From positions 79,761 to 143,760 of the forward strand of contig NZ_JALBWV010000018.1 in assembly GCF_022678645.1 (NCBI RefSeq): 64,000 nt of DNA. Reading direction: 5' to 3'. Below are positions 33,047 to 43,389 of this stretch, piece by piece. Within the stretch, counting starts at the first letter, position 1. Each line of letters begins with the position of its first letter. Origin of the DNA: Saccharopolyspora soli. GTDB lineage: Bacteria > Actinomycetota > Actinomycetes > Mycobacteriales > Pseudonocardiaceae. A program made the translations under genes and the position numbers. The notes below the pieces were generated by a model, which was given only the letters and a program-made list of their open reading frames with translations, ran no database searches and was not told the origin of the DNA.

Positions 33047-33088
33047 ACCGTGACGGGGCACCCGCCGCCGCGGGTGCCCCGTCACGGT
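33047..33088 (-). terminator. Terminator after ponA
   Basis: A perfect 18-bp stem (ACCGTGACGGGGCACCCG with its complement at 33071-33088) and six-base loop lie 13 bases beyond the PonA stop, in front of the GT87 gene. It is among the strongest hairpins in the window. Confidence 0.85.
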
Positions 33089-33100
33089 TCGGGTCGGTGC

Positions 33101-36100
33101 TCAGCCGGAGTACCTGTCGCGGGTCGGCGCCACGTTCGCCGGACCACCGTTGGAATCACCGGTGCCGTTGCCGTTCTCATCGGTCGGGCAGGGCGGCTCG
33201 AAGAAGCCGCCGCAGTCCTGGCCCGGCCGCGGCCGTCGGCTGCTCGTCTCCTCCGGATTGTCGGACTCGCTGGCCTCCGACGTCGGCGGCATCGTGGTGG
33301 TGGGCGGCATGGTAGTGGATGGCGGTGGCGGCGGGACGTCGTCGAACTGACCGATCTTCTCGCCGGTTGGCAACTGCTCCACCTTCTTGCCCTGCAGGTA
33401 GGAGTTCATGAACCGCTGCCAGACCTTGCCGGGCAGGGAACCGCCGTAGAAGCTCTGGCCGGTGCTGTCCTCCAGCGGCTTCGGACCGCCGTCGTCGTTG
33501 AGCATGGCCACCGCCGTGGAGATCTGCGGAGTCGCGCCGATCGTCCACGCGTTCTTGTTCTTCGTGGTGGAACCCCACTGGTGGGTACCGGTCTTGGTCA
33601 CCACCGGCCGGTTACCGGCCAATCCGATGTTCGAGTGCTTGGCCACGTCCAACAGCGTTTGCTGGGTGTTGTAGGCGATGTCCTTGCTCGTCGGCTCGTC
33701 GCCGAAGGCCGGGGTCGGTTTTTCGATCCCGAGATCCGCCGGGCCCGACTCCGGGCTGACGGCCGATTCCACGAAGTGCGCCGGAACTCGCTTGCCCCCG
33801 TTGACGAACGTCGCGTACGCGCTGGCCATGTCGGCCGGGTACACCGGGTACATGCCCAGCGCGATACCGGCCTCGACGGCACCGCCTGGGCTCTCCAGCT
33901 TCGTCGAATCCGAGATGCCCGCGTCGTGCGCGACCTCGGCGACCTTCGGCGGCCCGACCTGGGCGGCCAGGTTGACGAACACGGTGTTGACCGACTTGGT
34001 CATCGCTTCGCGCACACCGCAGTGCGTCGGCACGTCGCATTTCACGCCAGGCGAGTTGTCGAACGGGGTACCGGCGATCACCTGGTTCCCGCTGCCGTCG
34101 TAGAACTCGCCGATCCCCTTGCCCTCTTCGAGACCTGCGGTCACCACGAACGGCTTGAACGACGAGCCTGGTTCCTGCGGCGTGCTGGCCCAGTCGAGGT
34201 CACCGATCTGAGCCTTGGATCCGTAGTACGCCTGGACCCCACCCGTTTCCGGATCGACCGCGACCAGCGAGGTGCGCAGCGTTCCCGGTTCCTCGTCCAT
34301 CACCGCGTGGACGGCGTCCTCGGCCTTCTGCTGGGCGTCGGGATCGATGGTGGTCTTGATCGTGTAACCACCGCGGGACAGTTCGCTTTCGGGCAGGCCC
34401 TTGGCTTCCAGTTCCTTCTTGACGGCCTCCCAGACAGCGTCCTGCTCGGCGGTGAGCCTGCTGTTGGTCTTCCACTCCGAGCGGGGCCGGGTCTCCGGCA
34501 GCGTCATGGTCGCCCGTTCGCCCGGCTGCAGGAGGCTGTTCTGATCCATCTGCCCGACGACGTATTCCCAGCGCTTCTTGCCCTTCTCCGGGTTCTGGCC
34601 GGGGTCGTTGCCGCCGTAGGGGCTCTGCACCACGCCCGCCAGCACAGCCGCCTCGGCGGAGTTGAGTTCGCTCGGCTTCTTGTTGAAGTACGCCCGCGCC
34701 CCGGCGACGATGCCGTTCGCGCCGCGCCCGTAGTCGGCGGTGTTCATGTAGGAGAGCAGGATGTTGTCCTTGCTCTCGTTGTTCGTCAGCTTGAACGCGA
34801 GGACGACTTCCTTGATCTTGCGGACGTAGGTCGGGTCCGACTTCAGGCCCTGGTCCAGCTTGATGAACTGCTGGGTGATCGTGGAGCCGCCACCGACGCC
34901 GGAACCGCTCAACAGGTAGTAGCCAGACCGCACGATGCCCATGAAGTCGAAGCCGGGGTTGCTGTAGAAGGTGGCGTCCTCGGCCGCGATGGTGGCGTTG
35001 CGCATCGGCACCGACACCTCGTCGATGTTGTGCAGGACTTCCCGCGAGCCTTCCGGATCGATGCGCCCGAGCGGGGCGCCGTTGGAGTACTGCAACTCGA
35101 TCGGCCGAGTCGCGTTCATCACCTGCGCCTCGTTCGGCGGGTCCCAGGCGATGTAGCCGTAGATGAACACCGCAGCGGGCACCAGGACCATCAGCGCTGC
35201 GGCGACGTAGCAGGTCCGCCGAACCCGCCGCCAGATCAGGCTGCGCTTGGCTTGGGCGGCGCTCATCTCGTCGTCCGGGTCCGAGAAGTCGTCCGGCGGA
35301 CCGAAATCGTCGAAGTCGTCGTTGCGGTTGTCGCCATCGCGATCATTCCCGTAGGGATCGTCGCCGTATCCGTCGTAGGGGTCGTCGTCGGAATCGTCAT
35401 CGGCGTAGTAGTTGTAGGTCCCCTGCTCCTGGTGCGTGAGCAACTGCGGCTCACGGCCTCCGCCCGCGCTCATCGCAGCGCCTGCGGCACCGGCGGCTGC
35501 GCCACCGGCTGCGCCCGCAGCACCACCAGCGGCGCCTGCGGCGGCACCGGCCGCGCCTCCGGCGGCTCCGGCGATCCCGGCGCCTGCGGCTGCTCCGGCG
35601 ATCCCGCCTGCGGCGGCAGCAGCGGCTGCGCCGCCCGCCCGGCGTCGATCGCTGTCGCGATTCTCCGCGGGGGTCTGCGGGATGTTCTGCGTCGGCTGCT
35701 CGCTGCGCGGCGGCTGCGGTGGACGTCCGGGCGGCGGTGGCGGCGGCTGCGGCACCTGCCGGGTCTGCTGCGCGCCTGGCGGTGGCGGCGGTGGTCCCTG
35801 CCGCCCCGCGTTCGGCGGCGGGGGAGGCGGCGGCGCTGCGGAGAACGCGGTGGGCGGGTCGACCTGGCGCCCACCGTTCGCGGGCTCGCCGGAGTCGCCG
35901 CTGAGCCGCTTGCCCAGCACCGAGTCGTCATCGTCGTCGTCATCGAACGACGGGCTCCACGCGCCGGTCTGCTCCTGCGGCGGCTCCGCCTCCGGCCACT
36001 GCATGCCCTTGCCGGGCGGCGGCACCGGGGCGTTCTGCTGCGTGTCCAGCGCACCGGGGTCCCCACCCGGCCACTGCGGGCCGGGGGGCGCCGGTCGCTG

Positions 36101-36310
36101 CGGGGGGCCGCTGGGTCGCGGTTCCTCGCTGGGCCACGCCGGTCCGCCCGCACCGGGCGGGCCAGGCACCGGACGCTGCGGTGGCCGCGCCGGATCACCG
36201 GGACGAGGTGGTCCCGGTCGCTGCGGCGGGGGTGGTGGGGTGCCTCGACCGTCGGGGTGCGGATGCCTTGAGTGGCGGCCTAGGGAGTGGTCGTCACGCT
36301 CGTCGTTCAC
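33101..36310 (-). CDS. ponA: Bifunctional class A penicillin-binding protein
   Basis: 1069 residues from a GTG at 36310. The cytoplasmic N-terminus (1-360) is exceptionally long: Pro-rich to about 215, then an Ala/Gly low-complexity stretch (226-280), then an acidic Asp-rich segment. One membrane helix follows at about 367-385. The GT51 glycosyltransferase domain has Glu444 in 'AAEDATFYSNPGFD' and 'GGSTITQQFIK'. The transpeptidase has Ser716-S-F-Lys719, S773-V-N775 and K906-T-G908. A C-terminal tail is Pro/Thr/Gly-rich. It polymerises and crosslinks peptidoglycan. Gene order matches mycobacterial ponA1 (Rv0050). Confidence 0.96.
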   Translation of the reverse strand: MNDERDDHSLGRHSRHPHPDGRGTPPPPPQRPGPPRPGDPARPPQRPVPGPPGAGGPAWPSEEPRPSGPPQRPAPPGPQWPGGDPGALDTQQNAPVPPPGKGMQWPEAEPPQEQTGAWSPSFDDDDDDDSVLGKRLSGDSGEPANGGRQVDPPTAFSAAPPPPPPPNAGRQGPPPPPPGAQQTRQVPQPPPPPPGRPPQPPRSEQPTQNIPQTPAENRDSDRRRAGGAAAAAAAGGIAGAAAGAGIAGAAGGAAGAAAGAAGGAAGAAGGAAAGAAGAAMSAGGGREPQLLTHQEQGTYNYYADDDSDDDPYDGYGDDPYGNDRDGDNRNDDFDDFGPPDDFSDPDDEMSAAQAKRSLIWRRVRRTCYVAAALMVLVPAAVFIYGYIAWDPPNEAQVMNATRPIELQYSNGAPLGRIDPEGSREVLHNIDEVSVPMRNATIAAEDATFYSNPGFDFMGIVRSGYYLLSGSGVGGGSTITQQFIKLDQGLKSDPTYVRKIKEVVLAFKLTNNESKDNILLSYMNTADYGRGANGIVAGARAYFNKKPSELNSAEAAVLAGVVQSPYGGNDPGQNPEKGKKRWEYVVGQMDQNSLLQPGERATMTLPETRPRSEWKTNSRLTAEQDAVWEAVKKELEAKGLPESELSRGGYTIKTTIDPDAQQKAEDAVHAVMDEEPGTLRTSLVAVDPETGGVQAYYGSKAQIGDLDWASTPQEPGSSFKPFVVTAGLEEGKGIGEFYDGSGNQVIAGTPFDNSPGVKCDVPTHCGVREAMTKSVNTVFVNLAAQVGPPKVAEVAHDAGISDSTKLESPGGAVEAGIALGMYPVYPADMASAYATFVNGGKRVPAHFVESAVSPESGPADLGIEKPTPAFGDEPTSKDIAYNTQQTLLDVAKHSNIGLAGNRPVVTKTGTHQWGSTTKNKNAWTIGATPQISTAVAMLNDDGGPKPLEDSTGQSFYGGSLPGKVWQRFMNSYLQGKKVEQLPTGEKIGQFDDVPPPPPSTTMPPTTTMPPTSEASESDNPEETSSRRPRPGQDCGGFFEPPCPTDENGNGTGDSNGGPANVAPTRDRYSG

Positions 36311-36414
36311 GAGTGGGCCTCCAGGGCAGGCGTCCTGGGACGCCCTGTGATGCGTTCACGTCGGGGATGCGCCGCACCGGGCGCGCGTGGTCGTGTTGGG
36401 GGCACGACCGAATT

Positions 36415-36825
36415 TCACTCCGCGGCAGTCTTGCGCCGGGATCGGCTGTCGTTCAACCCACCGGTTCCCAGAACGTACGACTGCACCAGGTGGTTCCAGT
36501 TACATGTGCGGCATACCTCTACGACGTAGACGTTGAACTCCTCGAACATGGTTGCCATCCGGTCGAGTTCCTCGGGTGCCCGCGCCGATCCGGACGCGTG
36601 CTTGAGGGCATCGCCGAAGACCCAGGAGACCAGGGTCAACGGTTCCTTCCGGCACACCGGGCAGGTCACCCCGCTCGGCTGACCATGGAATTTCGCCGCC
36701 CGCAGCAGGTACGGATCGGCGTCGCAGACCTCCATCACCCCGACCCGGCCAGCGTGGACTTGCGCGAGCAGCGCTCGGCGCTGCAACGCGTAGTCGACCA
36801 CTTGCCGTTGGGTCCGCACGACCAC
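36415..36825 (-). CDS. DUF5318 zinc-ribbon protein (Rv0049-like)
   Basis: 136 residues from a GTG at 36825. Two CxxC pairs (C55/C58 in 'TCPVCRK' and C105/C108 in 'VCRTCNWNH') predict a zinc ribbon. 'MEVCDADPYLLRAAKFHG' and 'LVSWVFGDALKH' are conserved in the actinobacterial family. Function unknown. It sits immediately upstream of ponA on the same strand, as in mycobacteria, suggesting co-expression with cell-wall synthesis. Confidence 0.85.
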   Translation of the reverse strand: MVVRTQRQVVDYALQRRALLAQVHAGRVGVMEVCDADPYLLRAAKFHGQPSGVTCPVCRKEPLTLVSWVFGDALKHASGSARAPEELDRMATMFEEFNVYVVEVCRTCNWNHLVQSYVLGTGGLNDSRSRRKTAAE

Positions 36826-36939
36826 AGGGTACGTGTCGACTACGACTCCTCCATGCGCCGTTCAGGGCAGGCCCCGCCAACGCCCCGCCACCAGCAGTGA
36901 CGATGGCCACCTCTGGCACCGCTCGATCGTGTTTTTCGA

Positions 36940-36956
36940 TATATCGGCGCGATATA
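36940..36956. promoter_or_regulatory. AT-rich inverted repeat upstream of the PadR gene
   Basis: TATATCG-GCG-CGATATA (7-bp arms) overlaps a second palindrome CGATATATCG at 36937-36946. It is 66 bases before the PadR start and is AT-rich in an otherwise GC-rich region. Probable autoregulatory operator or promoter core. Confidence 0.5.
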
Positions 36957-37022
36957 ATCCGGCCGGTGGCCTGCGGTGCTCGCGCGCAGCGCCGCCGCTG
37001 AAATCGGGCCGAGGAGGTGCGG

Positions 37023-37613
37023 ATGCTCGAACTCGCCGTGCTCGGGCTCCTGCACGAGGCCCCGATGCACGGCTATGAGCTGCGGAAACGGTTGCACGAC
37101 ACGCTCGGCGCCTTCCGCGCACTGTCCTGCGGAACTTTGTACCCGACGTTGCGCAGGCTGCTGCGCGCCGGGTTGATCGAGGAGGAGCCCGACGCGCCCG
37201 GCTCGCGCGGGTGGGGCCGTCGAGCGCGCCGCGTGTATCGGATCACAGCCGCCGGGGAACACCGGTTCGCCGACCTGGTCGGCGACTGCGGACCGCAGTC
37301 CTGCGACGACAACGCCTTCGGCGTGCACATGCTGTTCTTCTCCCGCACCCCGGCCGAGGTCCGGCTGCGGATCCTGGAAGGACGTCGACGCCGCGTCGAG
37401 GAGCGCCGGGACGACTTGCGAAGCGCACTGGCGCGCTCCACGGACCGGTTCGACCGCTACACCCGGGAACTGCACCGGCTCCGGCTGGACCACAGCGAGC
37501 ACGAGGTTCGCTGGCTGGACCAAATCATCGAACACGAACGCGCCGAGCAAGCGGCTGCGGCGCCTGGCCGATCCAACGTCGGTGGGCAAGAACTGCAAGG
37601 ACACGACAGATGA
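37023..37613 (+). CDS. PadR-family transcriptional regulator
   Basis: 196 residues from the ATG at 37023 with GAGGAGG five bases upstream. The winged helix is '[21 protein letters not shown]...[22 protein letters not shown]', wing '[15 protein letters not shown]', followed by a C-terminal helical dimerisation domain. It is the counterpart of Rv0047c beside ino1 in M. tuberculosis. Its stop overlaps an upstream ATG of the INO1 frame, so the two are one operon. Confidence 0.92.
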   Translation: MLELAVLGLLHEAPMHGYELRKRLHDTLGAFRALSCGTLYPTLRRLLRAGLIEEEPDAPGSRGWGRRARRVYRITAAGEHRFADLVGDCGPQSCDDNAFGVHMLFFSRTPAEVRLRILEGRRRRVEERRDDLRSALARSTDRFDRYTRELHRLRLDHSEHEVRWLDQIIEHERAEQAAAAPGRSNVGGQELQGHDR

Positions 37614-37633
37614 GCAAGAAGGAGGGCCCTGCC

Positions 37634-38731
37634 ATGGGCGGAGATCGTCCCGATCGAGCGGTGCGAGTGGCGATCGTCGGTGTCGGGAACTGCGCGGCTT
37701 CGCTGGTGCAGGGCGTCCAGTACTACGCCGATGCGGACCCGGACACCCGGGTACCGGGTCTGATGCACGTCCTATTCGGCGACTACCACGTGCGCGATGT
37801 GAAGTTCGTCGCGGCGTTCGACGTGGACGCCAAGAAGGTCGGGCGTGATCTGTCCGAGGCGATCGTGGCCAGCGAGAACAACACCATCAAGATCGCCGAC
37901 GTGCCACCGTTGGGCGTGACGGTGCAGCGCGGTCACACCTACGACGGACTGGGGCAGTTCTACCGGGAGACCATCGAGGAGTCCGACGACCAGCCGGTGG
38001 ACGTCGTGCGGGCGCTCATCGACGCCGAGGTCGACGTCCTGGTGTCGTATCTGCCGGTGGGCTCGGAGGAGGCAGACAAGTTCTACGCGCAGCGCGCGCT
38101 GGATGCCGGGGTGGCGTTCGTCAACGCGCTGCCGGTGTTCATCGCCTCCGACCCGGAGTGGGCGCAGAAGTTCACCGACGCCGGGGTGCCGATCGTCGGT
38201 GACGACATCAAGTCGCAGGTCGGCGCGACCATCACGCACCGGGTGCTGGCCAAGCTGTTCGAGGACCGCGGGGTGCACCTGGACCGCACCATGCAGCTCA
38301 ACGTCGGCGGCAACATGGACTTCCTGAACATGAAGGAGCTGCGGCGGCTGGAGTCGAAGAAGACCTCCAAGACGCAGTCGGTGACCTCGCAGGTGGACCG
38401 CGATCTCGGCAGGCGCAACGTGCACATCGGGCCGTCGGACTACGTGCCGTGGCTGGATGACCGCAAGTGGGCCTACATCCGCCTGGAAGGCCGCGCGTTC
38501 GGCGACGTGCCGTTGAACCTGGAGTACAAGCTGGAGGTGTGGGACTCGCCGAACTCGGCGGGGATCATCATCGACGCGATCCGGGCGGCCAAGATCGCCA
38601 AGGACCGCGGCATCGGCGGGCCGATCCTGTCCGCTTCCTCCTACTTCATGAAATCGCCGCCCCAGCAGTACTCCGACTCGGCCGCGTACCAGGCAGTCGA
38701 GGACTTCATCGCAGGCAAGCTCGACCGCTGA
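37634..38731 (+). CDS. ino1: Inositol-3-phosphate synthase
   Basis: 365 residues. The NAD-binding start is '[21 protein letters not shown]'; later blocks '[21 protein letters not shown]', '[13 protein letters not shown]' and '[28 protein letters not shown]' are hallmark of the actinobacterial short INO1. It converts glucose-6-phosphate to inositol-3-phosphate, the first step toward phosphatidylinositol, PIMs and mycothiol. The ATG at 37634 has GGAGGG seven bases upstream; an ATG at 37610 overlapping the PadR stop is an alternative. Confidence 0.96.
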   Translation: MGGDRPDRAVRVAIVGVGNCAASLVQGVQYYADADPDTRVPGLMHVLFGDYHVRDVKFVAAFDVDAKKVGRDLSEAIVASENNTIKIADVPPLGVTVQRGHTYDGLGQFYRETIEESDDQPVDVVRALIDAEVDVLVSYLPVGSEEADKFYAQRALDAGVAFVNALPVFIASDPEWAQKFTDAGVPIVGDDIKSQVGATITHRVLAKLFEDRGVHLDRTMQLNVGGNMDFLNMKELRRLESKKTSKTQSVTSQVDRDLGRRNVHIGPSDYVPWLDDRKWAYIRLEGRAFGDVPLNLEYKLEVWDSPNSAGIIIDAIRAAKIAKDRGIGGPILSASSYFMKSPPQQYSDSAAYQAVEDFIAGKLDR

Positions 38732-38741
38732 ACGCCGCAAG

Positions 38742-38779
38742 ACGAAGAGGCACCCGCGTCCGCGCGGGTGCCTCTTCGT
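38742..38779 (+). terminator. Terminator of the PadR-ino1 operon
   Basis: A perfect 17-bp stem (ACGAAGAGGCACCCGCG with its complement at 38763-38779) with a 4-base loop starts ten bases after the ino1 stop. Confidence 0.88.
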
Positions 38780-38945
38780 GACTGACATCACAAATAATCC
38801 TCGGGTTACGGGTCGAGACCGTGCTCCGCACTCCGACGTCCCCCTCGAACGGTGCCCCGACAGGCCTGATCACCACCGTTGGTCGGTGACATCCGCGGCT
38901 TTTTCGCGGCGCTGCGGTCATACCGTGCAGGCGAACGGAGTCGAG

Positions 38946-39337
38946 ATGAAGTACTTGATCCTGATCTACAGCAACCCGCGGAACTGGGGTCACCCCACGT
39001 TCGCCCGGACGTCGGAGTTCTTGGCGGCGTCGCCGGACGAGCGTGCCGAGCTGACCGCGCAGTTCGAGACGCTGCTGGCGGAGATCGCCGAGTCCGGGGA
39101 GCTGGTCGAGGGCACCCCGCTGGCCGACCCGGTCAACACCAGGACCGTCCGGGTGCGCGATGGCGTTCCGGTGGTCGTGGACGGGCCGTTCGTCGAGACC
39201 AAGGAGCACTTGGCCGGGTACTTCGTGGTCGACTGCGACAGCCTGGAACGGGCGATCGGGATCGCGGCGCGCTTCCCCGACGCCCGGTTCGGGGCGGTCG
39301 AAGTCCGCCCGATCATGGAAGTGGGCCAACCAGCGGA

Positions 39338-39341
<4 letters not shown>
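38946..39341 (+). CDS. DGPF/YCII-domain protein
   Basis: 131 residues. 'MKYLILIYSNPRNW' and 'VDGPFVETKEHLAGYFVVDCDSLERAIGIAARFPDARFGAVEVRPI' contain the DGPF motif and the YCII fold. The function of the family is unknown. It overlaps the following ECF sigma-factor gene by four bases, the conserved pairing of ECF42-type sigma factors with DGPF proteins in actinobacteria. Confidence 0.9.
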
Positions 39342-40576
<1,235 letters not shown>

Positions 40577-40635
40577 GAACTGCTTCAGGGGCGCGATCGT
40601 CCACCGGAAAAACGGCGGCTGGACGGGAAACCCGT

Positions 40636-41487
40636 CTAGTGCTGGAGTTGTTGCTCTGCGCGGGCGAGAACGGAATGCACCGAGGCTTGGCCGTCGGTGG
40701 TGACCCAGGAGACCCGCAGTCCGGGACGAACGCGCTTGCGGCCGATGCGCACCGGCCAGCCCGCCACTCCGCGCGCCTGCTCGGCGATCTCCTCGCCGGT
40801 GCCGCTGGGGTGCTCGGCGACCACCGCGAACTCGTCGCCGCCGTAGCGGGCCACGGTGTGCTCGTCGCTGAGCCCTTCCCGCAGCCGACTGGCCAGCGTG
40901 GTCAGCAGATCGTCGCCGCGCTCGAAGCCGTGCTCGGTGTTGAACTCGGCGAGCCGCTGCACGTCGACGAGCACCAGGGTGGACAGCGTGCCGCGGCTGC
41001 GGGCGCGCACCAGGGACTGTTCGAGCCGGTCCAGCAGGAGGACGCGGCCGGGCAGTCCGGTCAGCGGGTCGAGCAGGCCGCGGCTGTGCGGGACGTCGGT
41101 GTGCACCGACTGCAGCAGGATCAGCACCCGGCTGCGGCCCTGCACCTGCACCGGGTGGTAGTCCGCCCAGATGCGGCTGCGCGGTTGCCCGCAGCGGACG
41201 ATCACCATCGGCATGGACAGCGGCGAACCAGCCCGCAGCACCTGACCGGCCAGCTCGGCCCAGTCCGGCATCGCGGCGCCGGTGTCGTCGCGCACCTGCC
41301 AACCGGTGGGCCGGGCACCGGTGAGCAGATCGGCCTTGGCCAACTGCATCAACTCGGCGGCGACGTCGTTGGTGGCCAGCACCTGACCGCGTTCGTCGGT
41401 CAACAGCACGCCCACGGTCAACCCGCTGATGAGGTCGTCCCAGACCGGCGTCAGCTGAGTCGGTCCGGTCACCTCCAGGACACTCAT
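40636..41487 (-). CDS. PAS-GGDEF diguanylate cyclase
   Basis: 283 residues, no membrane segment. A PAS-like sensor spans about 15-130 ('ISGLTVGVLLTDERGQVLATNDVAAELM'). The GGDEF domain starts at 'DPLTGLPGRVLLLDRLEQ', with the intact active-site motif GGDEF at 216-220 (ARYGGDEFAVV). No RxxD inhibitory site is seen five residues before the motif. It would make c-di-GMP in response to an unknown cytosolic cue. A GGGAGGGG ribosome site precedes the ATG at 41487. Confidence 0.88.
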   Translation of the reverse strand: MSVLEVTGPTQLTPVWDDLISGLTVGVLLTDERGQVLATNDVAAELMQLAKADLLTGARPTGWQVRDDTGAAMPDWAELAGQVLRAGSPLSMPMVIVRCGQPRSRIWADYHPVQVQGRSRVLILLQSVHTDVPHSRGLLDPLTGLPGRVLLLDRLEQSLVRARSRGTLSTLVLVDVQRLAEFNTEHGFERGDDLLTTLASRLREGLSDEHTVARYGGDEFAVVAEHPSGTGEEIAEQARGVAGWPVRIGRKRVRPGLRVSWVTTDGQASVHSVLARAEQQLQH

Positions 41488-41782
41488 TTGGCCCCCTCCC
41501 CTCCCACCAAACGGAGCAGTCCGTTCGAGCCTCCCCTCCAGGCAGGCCCGAATTCAAGGGTCCTGCGACCACCCGTAACGGTGGTATTCACGCAGCGCAC
41601 ATAACGGTGTGTCAGGTGCTCATGAGGGGCGTGCGCGCCGTCACCTCTCCGGGGCGCGACTTGGTGGTTCGAGGAGGTGAAACCTCGCCCAGTGGCTCAG
41701 GTCGCGAAACCGACCTGTTGCGGTCCCGCGCGGGGATCGGATCTCTACTCTGGTCGGGGTGCTGCAGGCGAGAGGATGGGGC

Positions 41783-43096
41783 ATGCCGGTGCACGGAACC
41801 GCGGGTCGACTGCTGCTGCGCGAGCGGCTTCGCGAACACCGATCGTTGTTGGCGGTCATCGGCATCGCGGAACTGATCGCGGTGCTGGTGGTCTCCACCG
41901 TCAACACGCACGACCACATCGACGGCGAGGTGTACCGGCTCGGGGCGCAGGCGCTGCTGGCGGGCCGCGATCTGTACCACAACCTCCCGGCCACCGAGTC
42001 CGGGCTGCTGTTGCCGTTCATCTACCCGCCGTTCGCGGCGATCCTGTTCGCGCCGCTGGCGCTGATCCCGAAGGTCGGCTCGACCGCGGTGATCATGCTG
42101 GTCAGCCACGTCGCGCTGTTGATCACCTTGTACGTGGTGCTCAAGGCGTCGAACTTCCTGCACGCGCACCGGGACAAGGTGCTGCTGGTGGCCGCCGCGG
42201 TGCTGCCGCTGGCCACGATCAGCGAACCGGTGTTGGAGACGATCACCTACGCGCAGATCAACATCGTGCTGATGGCGCTGGTCGCGGTGGACTGCCTGTG
42301 GCGCACGGACGGCACGAAGAAACTGCCGTATCCGCGCGGGTTGCTGATCGGCGTGGCCGCCGGGATCAAGCTCACACCGCTGGTGTTCCTGCTGTTGCCG
42401 CTGCTGCGCCGGGACGTCCGGACGATCGTGACCGCACTACTCACTTTCCTGGGCACCGCGCTGCTGGGCTTCGCGGTGACCTTCGACAACGCCCGGCGGT
42501 TCTGGCTGCAGGAAATGCTGGCCAGCAGCAACGTGTCGTTCGGTCCCCAGTTCACCGGCGACGCGTCGACCTACGCGGGCAACCAGTCGCTGCGTTCGAT
42601 GCTGAGCAAGATGTCGATGCCGAGCCTGACCGCGGTGTTCGCCGTGCTGGCGGTGCTCGTGCTGGTGTTGGCGGTGCTGGGCATGGTGCATGCGATCCGG
42701 CAGCGGGATCTGCCGACCGCGATGACGATCAACGCGGTCCTCGGGCTGCTGGTGTCGCCGATCTCCTGGTCGCACCACTGGGTTTGGGCCATTCCCGGCT
42801 TGGTGCTGCTGCTCGGCGCGGCGTATGTCCGGCGGAACTGGCCGCTGCTGCTGGCGACCGCGCTGGTCGCCGGGTTCTTCATGATGGGACCGCACTGGAA
42901 GATGCCGCAGGGCGATGGTCTGGAGCTGCGCTGGAACATCTTCGAGCAGCTGATCGGCAACGCCTACGTCTACTTCGGACTGGCGTACCTGCTCTACAAC
43001 GCGGTCCGCTGGTGGCAAGCCCGCCGAAGTGCGGCGAAACCGACCGCGGACGGCGACCCGACCCCAGAAGCCCCGCTCACCGCCCCGGTCCCGTAA
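41783..43096 (+). CDS. GT87 polyprenyl-phosphomannose-dependent mannosyltransferase
   Basis: 437 residues from the ATG at 41783 (AGAGGA seven bases upstream; a GTG at 41759 is an alternative). About ten membrane helices are visible. The first loop has the acidic catalytic-type motif 'NTHDHIDGEVYRLGAQALLAGRDLYHNLP'; 'FIYPPFAAILFAPLALIP' and 'GVAAGIKLTPLVFLLLPLL' are typical of GT87 (PimE/Rv2181-like alpha-1,2-mannosyltransferases). It likely adds mannose to PIM, lipomannan or a related glycan outside the membrane. Confidence 0.88.
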   Translation: MPVHGTAGRLLLRERLREHRSLLAVIGIAELIAVLVVSTVNTHDHIDGEVYRLGAQALLAGRDLYHNLPATESGLLLPFIYPPFAAILFAPLALIPKVGSTAVIMLVSHVALLITLYVVLKASNFLHAHRDKVLLVAAAVLPLATISEPVLETITYAQINIVLMALVAVDCLWRTDGTKKLPYPRGLLIGVAAGIKLTPLVFLLLPLLRRDVRTIVTALLTFLGTALLGFAVTFDNARRFWLQEMLASSNVSFGPQFTGDASTYAGNQSLRSMLSKMSMPSLTAVFAVLAVLVLVLAVLGMVHAIRQRDLPTAMTINAVLGLLVSPISWSHHWVWAIPGLVLLLGAAYVRRNWPLLLATALVAGFFMMGPHWKMPQGDGLELRWNIFEQLIGNAYVYFGLAYLLYNAVRWWQARRSAAKPTADGDPTPEAPLTAPVP

Positions 43097-43105
43097 CTAA
43101 GGGTG

Positions 43106-43270
43106 CGGGGTTGGTTTGCGTGCCGGTGCCGGTGGGGGAACCTCAGAGGCTTTCTCGACTCCGGGATCCCCGACTTATGTATGCCCAATACACGGCGTCG
43201 AGGCTGTCCTCCCGAGAAAACCGCTGAGAACCCGCGGCCGTGCCAGCTGCGAGCGTGGGAGGAATCGGCT
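43106..43270 (+). repeat. Dispersed structured intergenic repeat, copy B
   Basis: It begins ten bases after the GT87 stop and matches copy A (3246-3390) almost throughout. The CTCAG-N5-TTCTCG and CGAGAA-N5-CTGAG pairing is kept, while the segment after about 43230 diverges. Confidence 0.8.
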
Positions 43271-43340
43271 ACCGCCGCTTGCCTGACGACCGCCCCCGTC
43301 ACGCCCAAACCGCGGGACTTCGAAGGCTCGTGGAAATGAA

Positions 43341-43376
43341 AAACCGGGGCGGGAGGTCTGCTCCGCGCCCCGGTTT
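43341..43376. terminator. Bidirectional terminator
   Basis: A 10-bp stem AAACCGGGGC / GCCCCGGTTT gives an A-run on one side and a T-run on the other, so it works for the plus-strand GT87 gene and the minus-strand secreted-protein gene, which ends at 43390. Confidence 0.85.
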
Positions 43377-43389
43377 CGGCTTCGGGTGA

